From: Mansonella perstans
Lineage: Eukaryota > Nematoda > Chromadorea > Rhabditida > Onchocercidae
Length of the DNA stretch: 64,000 nucleotides
Direction of reading: 5' to 3'
Assembly: GCA_037074765.1 (NCBI GenBank)
Contig: JBAMDO010000580.1
Coordinates: 310,001-374,000, forward strand
A program made the position numbers and the translations under genes. The first letter of the stretch is position 1; every line of letters begins with the position of its first letter. Below the pieces are notes generated by a model. It was given only the letters and a program-made list of their open reading frames with translations, did not search any database and was not told the origin of the DNA. Below are positions 52,725 through 64,000 of this stretch, piece by piece.

Positions 52725-55700
52725 CTAACAGCGGTCTATAGCAGTTCGCCCTTCGATACGAGATTTGTAGAGCTGTATAATATTTGTCTGTTCCTGACGT
52801 CTTAATGCCTTCATTTCCAGAACTTTCTGTAACTCCGAAGAATCCGAATCAGGTAACAGTCGCACATATGCCATTACAAATTCTTCATGTGAATTTATTT
52901 CCGACATAACAACCTGAGATGTTTGAAATTAAACCATATAAGAAAATTTTTCGAAGTCAATACTTAATTCGTTAGTTAATTTTTCTGTCATTCATGCTTA
53001 ATATATTTTTCACTACTTACTTCCGTTGGGTAACCTTACAACCCCTTTGAAAAAAGATGAGAATTCTCTGAAGATAAAAACATACTTTGAGTATCATCTC
53101 TACTTTTGTCATAGTTTTTACTACAACGTTTGTATACATTGTCGGCGGTTTTGTTTTAATGGATGATTCAATCGTTGGCATAGATAGTAAAAAGATCTTC
53201 AATGCGTGTGCATCCAAAAGCAACTGTTCGGCACCAGTTACACCTACCGGTCGACACCTAAATTTTAAGCACATTGTACAACAAACAATCATGCACTTAT
53301 ATGGTTGAGAAAGTAAGTAATGGAAATTAAGGTAAGATTCCATTTCTGGCTTAATCAGACTTCTCATCTTCTCTTATTATGCCTTACATTAATACACGTC
53401 AAGATAACTCATAACGATTGCACTAATTTTTCACGAACAATGCAAAAAATCAAACATTTTAGTGGTATAGATGGTTGAAATTGATCAGCATAATGGTTGC
53501 ATTATACTGAACAAACAGCTATCATGTGTAAAAACAATGTATTAATGCTATATCTTACATTTTAACCAAAGTTTTCTAACTTCAATTGCATTCCGTAAAT
53601 TATTCCTTCCGTTAATCTAGTCAGTATCATGATCATATAATGTCTACCTGAATAACGCACCCAAGAATTTATTGACCAACTGGGTAGCAAGCTTCAAACA
53701 AAAATGTGCAAAATATTTTCGTCTGTCAGCAAAAAAATCTCTTATTAGTGGTACACTCGACCGCAAGTGACTTCGTATTGAAGAAATATATGGTGACTCG
53801 TCACCAACATTCTCTACACTATTCCAACTGAAAGCATTTCTGATTACATCGAAGTTTTTGGAAATTCCTCTAAAAATGAGCTGATGGTGACAAGTAAAAG
53901 CATCGCTGATGCAGAATCCGAAGGTTTAAGCTTCAACATCGAAAAAGAAAAACAGAAATGAAAGGGTGAAAAAAAACACTTTTTTTTGGCCATTGCTTGC
54001 AAGGCAGCATCACAAGTGGACTCTACATCCTGAACCAAAACAGAAAGTGCACTGTTTGATATGCTGTAGAATAGCTCCATTTCCTGATTCAGATCAATGC
54101 ACTAAAACAGAAACTTGATGCTTTTCTCATTACCCAACATCTGGATAGTTTTTGTTAATAATTTCTTTACCTTTTTATCACTACAGTTCATTATATGCTC
54201 AGTAAATTTCGGAAAATTATAGCCTAATCAAAAAGGAAATATATATTTTCCATTTAATTCATTCAGTGAGTTAAAAAAGCTCATATCCACCTGCACTCGT
54301 TGCTTTAGTTTTTCTTGCAACTGTAGTGTTGTTTCAGCACACCAATCAGCAGTAGCAAGAATACAGCACGTAAAAAACTGCTGATCAACTGTTAAGCGAA
54401 CTGCAGTTTCATCTCTAAAATTTTCGATTTTGGAATTTAATCAGACCATAATTTCACAATTTCAAGAATTCGAGAAAGATAAGATTGAAGGAATAAAAAC
54501 AGAAGAAAAACAGTAAGCAATATTGAAGATGAACCTCATCAAAGTTTGCAAAATTGAAGCCGATGAGAACTGAGTAGATGATAAGGGCGGTAAAAAAGCT
54601 GTTAAACAACTGTGAGCATAACCACGCAGGCAGCTGCGCAACACTTCCACGAGATTCCTAAAATGAAAGCTCCAAACTTTATTTTAATTTCACTGCAATT
54701 TAGGTATTAAATCCTCGACCTCCAAATTATTGCCGAACTTCTTGCAGCCATTAAGCAATGAGAGAAAAGTACACAATAAAACCAGAAAAAACAAAATTTA
54801 TGGTATTCCTTAACGCGTTAACGTATCACAGCAGGGAAAGCTTAAGTACACAATTTCGTGTCGGCTTTGCGTTTGCTGATCATTTTGTAATTGCTTCTCA
54901 AAAGTTATTTCTTCTATCACATTATACTCTAGTCACATTATAAGAAGAAATTTTCCTATTGATGGGACATTTATCATGAAATGGCAAAATGGAATTTTCT
55001 TTCATAAACAGTGCTAATGAAAGTTATACAAATGACTGATTAAATGAAGCTTGTATAATGTATAAGTAACATGTAACTCCAAACCTCAGTAAAGAATTTG
55101 GATTAGAAGTAAGTTTTGTTGACTCAGCAATTATTTTTTTCAACAAAAGAAACATATCGGCTGATGATGGAAGAGGATATGCATGGGACGCTGTTTCACG
55201 GGTTGGCCGTTCAGCATTACTCCTGATCCTTATTACGCATTCCTCGATAAAGTTATCCAAATTCTTCTTTTGCGCTGCTACAAATACATCCATGTACTTG
55301 TCGAATGCTCGCCAAATAATCTAAATGAACATTAGGCACCAGTTTCAAAGTCATAGCGGTAATAAAGTTTCAATTCCTATGGCCTTATTTTACCATTCTG
55401 GCTCTTCCAATGCTTTTTTCTTTTGATATGATCAATCTAAAGAACACTGGTTGTCATCAGCAATTTTTTAAATTCATGCTTAATTATGTCCTAAACAAAT
55501 GCGCTATTAGTTACATAAACCGTCATAATGATTACATTTCTAGTGACAGAGAAAGTCTCAACGAAGTGTCATAATTCCAAAGTTCGACGTTCTATTTAAC
55601 TCCCCACGATGAGGATATCTGATAGCTAACAAACAGCATTATCTTCCCAATTCGTTTACCGATTTACCTCTTTTAACATGACCTCCCAATAAAATGCTCA

Positions 55701-58077
55701 CATCAGATTTTATGAATCAAACAGAATATACCTTTTCAAAGTTATAACCTTCTTTTGCCGGAAACCTTTTGCAAATTAGGTTTTCAAACATTACTGTATG
55801 GTTGATTGCGTGTACAAGTACTTTGTAATCCAGTTCCAACCAACGTCTCGACATCATTCGTTCTAGCACTTCCCTAATAAATTATGTGATAGAAGGAATT
55901 AAGAATAGAGGGCAGCACTTTTATGAAATCATAATCATTGATTTTCATTTATTTAGATGAACTCGTCATGTTGTTTTCTAAGACACTAAATTGGCAAAAA
56001 TTCGAAAAATCCAGTGGAAAACACAATGTAAAAGAATACCTTGTCAAATTACAAAATCCTAAGGTCAAACGTCGACCCATATCCCAATCAACAGGAAACA
56101 CTTTCATCACACTCGTTTTCTCAAATTCTGTCAGTTTTTGCACAAACCACCGATACCTACAAAAAGAACATGCGTCCGATGGAATACTGTCAGTATATCA
56201 AAATTTATTAAAACCCAAATTTTGAAACAACCTTAAGTCAATTTTATCAATCCAACCGATACTTTCACTTTCACCGTATAACACGGTATATTCTGATAGC
56301 TGATGATCTATAAACCATTTGCAAAAATCCTCTCGTAGAGATGGATCCAACAGTGAAGCAACGCGGCACATATCAGTCACCGAAGAATTCAAAATTCCTG
56401 TCTAGATATTAATTAAATCGTTGCTATTTTGGGAAAAAAGAATTAAAATTTTGATTTAAGGGGAAAATAACAATGAAGGAATTTCCAAATCAAAAAACCT
56501 GGAATGAACGCTTCAAATCCGAAGCAAGTTGAATAGCTAATCGTTGTTTTAATTGTTGGAGCTGTTCAGCAATATTTTTGATATGTTTCACTTCCATATA
56601 AGGGCCAAAAAGTTGTAACACATTCAGAACAGCCGGTAACTGTGAAGCGATATCCCCATATTGATGCTGTTCTATCCATGTCTCTATCCAAGGTAGTTCA
56701 TATTATAAAACTTTCTTTAAAGAAAAATAGAGACCAGTGGTTTTCTAAGATTCAATGGATTGAAAATCATAATCTTAAACTCATTTTTATCCCGTTTTGC
56801 AAATTTTTTGAAACTTGCCAGTAGCACAATTCTAGTTTCCGATATTCTAAAGTAAAGCTTAAAAATAATATTTGAATCATTCGGCTATTTTGTGATAAAT
56901 CTGCTTTCTTTGTAGCGAGATGCATGAAAAAATAAAATTTTTCTGAAATGTAAAGTACGGAAGATAAAAATGAGGATTATCATTCCAACTTTTATCAGAT
57001 GTTCCCACTCTCAATTCAGTGACTTAAATCGTTATGAATGATAAGAATGGACTATTTAAATTTCTCGAGACTGTTTATTATAGAAATTGTACTGATTAAG
57101 TGCAAGCAATTTTTTAGCAAGACAAATAGTACCGAGTGAAAAGACGCCAGTTAGCAAAATCTGAAGATGATGAAGAGCTTTGAGCGATGAGATCAAATTT
57201 CGCTTTGCAACATCGAGTTGCTTAATATCACGAGTCATTTCCTGTACAACACTTTCTGAGGATTGTGTCTTCAAACAAACTGCACGTACACGTTCTTCTA
57301 AGTCTCTCATTGCTGCATGAGCCTAAGCATTTAAATGAAATTAAAAATAAGAAGCAAATTAAAGTTACTTATCTTTTTCCACATATATCACGAATCAACA
57401 TAAATGTTTGGAAACATCACACTAATCAACCTCGTGTAAAGCTTGATCTCCTTCAGCTCCAGCTTTTCCATGTGTTTCAACAAGTTTTGCTAGTTGACAA
57501 TCTAAGCCAACGATTTCATCCTCGATAGAATGCATCACTGAATCCAACTGTGATAATGATTGTTCCGTTGGAAATAAAGCATTGATTTGATCGACAATAT
57601 CCATATCAGCAGAGCATAATCCACTACCACCACTAATTGAAGTAATGGTACGAATTACCTGAAATTCCAATATAACGCGCATTATTCTTTTTTTCATTTT
57701 GAAAATTTGTACTATTTAAGATGAAAATGAAACTTTTATGATTATATCAATGATGCCGAATAGAAATACATAAAATAGAGAGAGATTTAAATTTTTTCAC
57801 TTTTTCCTTTACACTATTCTATTGTTAAATATGTAAATTCTAATTCCAATTATATTTTAATTAAAATTAAGAGTTGTTGATTTAGCAAGTGTTAAGGTGA
57901 AGAAATGAAATTTAGAAAACATTATTGATTAGTAAATTTAATAAAATCATCTACTTTATCACTGAATGTCACTTCATCTCCTACATTCTCGGTAAGATTT
58001 CCATTTTTCTTCGTTTCAAAATTATTTCCTAACGTTCTGTTCATATTCCTCTCATCAGAACTGCTGTTCTTTTCCAT
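52725..58077 (-). CDS. vps-53: VPS53, GARP/EARP tethering complex subunit
   Basis: Fifteen exons were reconstructed with consistent phases: 58077-57955, 57658-57431, 57322-57133, 56683-56499, 56401-56232, 56156-56040, 55873-55732, 55320-55085, 54657-54535, 54414-54291, 54197-54171, 54101-53980, 53827-53648, 53257-53086 and 52913-52725, about 775 residues, normal for the family. VPS53 is a core subunit of the GARP and EARP complexes that tether endosome-derived vesicles at the trans-Golgi or recycling endosomes. Diagnostic segments are INALFPTEQSLSQLDSVM and MTRDIKQLDVAKRNL (N-terminal coiled coil), WFVQKLTEFE, FDKYMDVFVAAQKKNL, VGDESPYISSIRSHL, RRKYFAHFCLKLA, GAEQLLLDAHALK, and LQKVLEMKALRRQEQ near the C-terminus. 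Exon 1 could instead end at 57985, also in phase. A TTTTTCAG acceptor 18 bases before the ATG points to SL trans-splicing. Exon 11 is only nine codons. Confidence 0.94.
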
Positions 58078-58095
58078 TCGTACACTATTACTATC

Positions 58096-59019
58096 CTGAA
58101 AAACAAATATATTCCTTACGTAAGTTTATCTGATTGCTAATTTTTAAACAAAATAATTTATCGAAGGATGATATTCTCTTTATCATTCTTTAAACTAATT
58201 AACTTTTGAATTAATTTTTTTCAAATATCAATTTTATTTTAATCATTCTAATCTAACTTATCATTACTTAATCATATTCCTGAAATACGAAAAAATTGCA
58301 TAAGCTAATAAACAAACAATTATTATGACATAATTTTTTTCAAAGTTAACTTCTGCTACTGAAGATTGTCTATAATTACAGTAACAGTACAGTAACACCA
58401 CAGTAACATAGTAGCTGTACAGTAACACTCAATATTACTTAAAATAGGATTCTCTAAGGGAAATTTATAGCGTTACCATCGCATACAGGACAACGAAGAT
58501 ACGTAACACTAAGCACAAGCGGATTCTTTCATATCTGCAACGTTACGTCCCACGCCATTATTTACAATCTATTGGTTAGTGTGCTTGGACGTTTGATTGT
58601 TTCCATTCTCTCGCTATCTAACAAACTGATCATCTTTTGACCCCTAATTTCAATTTCAACTATGAACTCGCTTGGATCTTTTGACCCCTAATTTCAGTTC
58701 CAACTATGAACTCGCTTGGATCTTTTGACCCCTAATTTCAGTTCCAACTATGAACTCGCTTGGATCTTTTGACCCCTAATTTCAGTTTCAACTATGAGCT
58801 CGCTTGGATAAAGTGTGTTCAGCATATCACTTATTCCTTCATGCTGTTCATAAATATGCTCTTTACTTTCTCTGTTTTATTTTAGACTTAGTAAATATTA
58901 GTATTTTTGTCTTTTTTTCTCTCTATCATATCAATTTTGAAATAATTTAGTCGAAAATATGCGTCATTCGAGTTGAGTGATCTAATTTTATCTCAGATTT
59001 CAGGTGCAATAAACAAAGA
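58096..59019. other. Divergent spacer between VPS53 and R-SMAD
   Basis: This 0.9-kb region lies between oppositely oriented genes and should carry both promoters. It contains a short ACAGTAACA-rich stretch near 58377-58425 and a 44-bp tandem repeat near 58632-58808. No coding exon is supported. Confidence 0.65.
58632..58808. repeat. 44-bp tandem repeat, 4 copies
   Basis: The unit contains ATCTTTTGACCCCTAATTTC followed by AGTTCCAACTATGAACTCGC and TTG. The middle copies are near identical; the first and last carry a few substitutions (CAATTTC, GAGCTCGC). The array sits about 210-390 bp upstream of the R-SMAD start, within the shared promoter region. Confidence 0.95.
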
Positions 59020-61627
<2,608 letters not shown>

Positions 61628-63610
61628 CTGGTGTTTGCAGTGTCAACTTTCAGAATCCGATGAACGATGAGATCAAAAATTTATTGTTTTTTTGTGATAT
61701 ATTTTTTTGTGATATGGGTGTTGTTTATTTTCCTATGCTCTAATCTCCATTATTTGATATTAATTACGAGATTTATTTTGTATCATCATTTTGAAGAAAA
61801 ATTGTATCTCGAACTTTAATCTTCTTTATCTTTTAATGTCGGAATGAAAAATGGTGTGATTTTTGATGTGTTGCTTTGAAAAGAAATCAGTCTTATTTAA
61901 AGTTTCAACTTTGGAACAGAATTTTGATCATTAATCATAAATTCCCTTCATTTTCATTTGGCAATATGAATCATGGGTAGCATTAATGTTATCACGGATT
62001 CTTTGTTTGTCATTGGGAAATAATTTTCATTTCATTCATGGGATACATTCATTAATTGTTTCAGTCTTTAAGGCCTCATTATCTAAATTCCATTTCAGAA
62101 TTCTTAAATTGAGAGTTATTGAAAATAATTGAAAAAAAGGTAGTGGAATGTAATTCAAATGAATTATTCTTATTTTTGTTCTTTGTTTGTGAATTCATTA
62201 GTCTTTCTAAACTTCTACACGATTTCACTATTAATGAGTAAATTTTTGTTGACTATTCGATCAATTGTTAATTTTGTTTTCCTGTTTGCCTGTTTTTTTT
62301 TTTTAGGAAAATTTCATATTTCAAATCTTTTTAGTTTCTTACAATCTTCTCGTTCTCTTGAAAATTTGAAAGAAAGGGATTTTTAGGAGCAAGAAGATAG
62401 AACAGTAATTTAGAGTTAAAAATGTAAAATGTAGCGTTGTTCTGATTAAAATTCTGAAGTTTCCAGTGGCCCAATAAATCACAACTATTCAAATTCTCTT
62501 GAAATTTAATTTATAGATGTCAATTAATGCATTAATAACTGTAATAACATTTAATTGCAACAATTACAGTTTATGCCTTACAATCTATTATGCTTTGTAC
62601 TTGCTGGTCGCTTATTAAATATCACTGATGAATATCACTTTTCTAGTAATGAATACCATCATTAAATATCACTTTTCATGAAGTTTATAGTAGAATTTAA
62701 TGTTGCTAATTATATTCATGAAATTTGAACAATTTTACTTGCTTTTCTTTCTTTTTTTCTATGCTCAATGCTGATCATTCATTTACATTTATGTCATAAT
62801 TGTTTTCAAAATTTCAGAATAGTACAACAGATTGCAAAAAGTGAAAATTTCTAAAGTTATGAAGTTTTTTCAGCATTGAGGACAACGTATCATATGTAAT
62901 TTTATTGTGAATTCGGAATCCAAGCTAGGCTAAGAAATGTCCAAATTTTAATTCCAGTTGCAATAAGCATATTTTCCAAGTTTATTTGGATGAATATGAT
63001 TTCAAATTAAAAAATCTTATTTCCAGTTATTGAGAATTTTTTAAGTATAATAAGAATGATAATGAAAGGAAAGGCGGCATATCTATTTATCTATTTTCCG
63101 AATGATTTATTGATTTACGGTAATCAATAATGATTAAGTGTTTTGAAATAAGATATGCGATCTTGATCATCATCCCTTCTTAGTTTACTTTTCGGAAGAT
63201 TTTTGGGCATATATAATAACAAATTAATCATCTTTGATAATGATTTACTGAAGAAATTTCATTGTATTCAGTTCTGTTACAGTTTGTTAGCACTGATTTC
63301 ATAGAATGAAGCATTCTCTAGATAGCATTTCATATTTGATTTCATATTTTGTTTTTCTATTTGAGTTTTTTTCTGTCGTTTTTTAGATGTGTTATTTAGA
63401 AATAATTTCTTTGATGATAAATACGCTAAAAAACCATTTAATGATTTGTAATATTCATTTCACCACAACATATCAGCTTGCTAAGAGAAGATTAGATTCT
63501 ACTGAATTGAAATTTAATGAATTTATCATTTCACTGCAGTGATACCAGATAAGGGAAACTGAAAGAAACTGTCATCGGGAAATACTATCTTTTCATCGAA
63601 ATCATCAAAA
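61628..63610. other. Intergenic, R-SMAD 3' side
   Basis: AT-rich sequence with the R-SMAD 3' UTR and the upstream region of the next gene. The plus-strand frame at 62159-62386 is rich in Phe and Leu from T-rich DNA and lacks support as a gene. Nothing else is recognised. Confidence 0.6.
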
Positions 63611-63736
63611 ATGATTGAAAATGGAGATCGAAGTAATCTTCGTTTCAAGTATTTCATTATTATTCAGATGATTTTCATTTGGACAAGCTATACAGTAATT
63701 GTAAGATATTCTCGTTCAAGCACTCCCAAACACTTG
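63611..63736 (+). CDS. Probable nucleotide-sugar transporter (SLC35A-like), first exon, partial
   Basis: This frame encodes 42 residues (MIENGDRSNLRFKYFIII, then IWTSYTVIVRYSRSSTPKHL) and ends in phase 0 at a GTATGT donor. A short polar N-terminus followed by a first membrane helix ending in (L/V)RYSR is the usual opening of SLC35A-type UDP-sugar transporters of the Golgi. Only the first transmembrane segment lies in the window; the next exon is probably beyond the right edge, since the remaining 260 bases show no clear continuation. The assignment is tentative. Confidence 0.55.
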
Positions 63737-64000
63737 GTATGTGAATTGTTTTTCATTCGAACATATTTCTTTTTTTTTAAACTAATTTTGGGAATTTCTT
63801 TATTGTTTATAATAAAATATTCCCATTATTGAATTAATATTAATCATGATAATTATAATATTACAAATGTCATCAGTGCTGATTTTTATTATTTTTAATT
63901 CAATTCAATCCAGTTCTTCCTCCGTCTTTTTAAACCTATCCTTATATTATTTGATCCAGATAAGCCATGTTTGGAAAAAAATCCTTTATTTGTTTAATTT
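63737..64000 (+). other. Probable intron at the right edge
   Basis: AT-rich sequence after the GTATGT donor. A possible acceptor (CAATCCAG near 63972 is not matched; one lies near 63912) leads to a short frame that does not resemble the second helix of the transporter family. Confidence 0.35.

Noticed and set aside
53017..53367. 116-codon minus-strand frame as a stand-alone protein
   Set aside because: Only 53086-53257 is coding. It is VPS53 exon 14 with matching phases, and the rest is intron.
57955..58095. Separate small minus-strand gene ending at a stop near 57930
   Set aside because: The same frame fits better as VPS53 exon 1: the ATG follows a TTTTTCAG trans-splice-like acceptor, and two in-phase donors lead to the next VPS53 exon.

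Overview
The window is nuclear DNA of a nematode, most likely a clade III/filarial-type worm. That placement is inferred from the AT-rich base composition, many short introns with TTTTCAG acceptors, acceptor-like sites just upstream of start codons (as expected for SL trans-splicing) and the gene content: a worm-type TTBK-like CK1 kinase, a BMP-branch R-SMAD, and RPB2, VPS53 and UNG orthologues. No prokaryotic operon, CRISPR array, phage or intact transposon was found. I worked out exon structures by hand and checked each by reading-phase arithmetic. Protein families were recognised from motifs; nothing was searched.

Layout. 1-9086 (minus): 5' part of a large secreted or membrane protein (signal peptide, Cys-rich region, CCP-like segment, two EGF, Ig, FN3, Ig) that runs off the left edge and contains a 3.5-kb intron. 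9.1-24.5 kb: a 15-kb AT-rich stretch with no convincing gene, holding minisatellites. 24492-26523 (plus): TTBK/CK1-like kinase. 27317-29500 (minus): an unidentified gene with clear 3' exons and doubtful 5' exons. 30463-37797 (minus): complete RPB2 in 26 exons. 39790-42022 (plus): Gln-rich protein with an INO80E-like coiled coil. 42689-44392 (plus): uracil-DNA glycosylase. 45643-47720 (minus): Gly-rich protein with SAYF motifs and a 30-bp coding minisatellite. 48250-50830 (minus): multi-KH protein. 52725-58077 (minus): VPS53. 59020-61627 (plus): R-SMAD. 63611-end (plus): first exon of a probable nucleotide-sugar transporter.

The genes do not form one pathway. They are mostly housekeeping functions (transcription, chromatin, base-excision repair, endosome-to-Golgi tethering) mixed with signalling and lineage-specific proteins. 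The KH gene and the Gly-rich gene lie head-to-tail about 530 bp apart and could be an operon.

The points most worth a second look are: the repeat-rich SAYF protein and its 30-bp coding minisatellite; the domain order of the left-edge protein; two apparent GC-AG introns; a partial exon duplication inside a UNG intron; a 99-nt intron that stays open in frame in the INO80E-like gene; an R-SMAD linker without the usual regulatory motifs; and several intergenic minisatellites (29, 28 and 44 bp).
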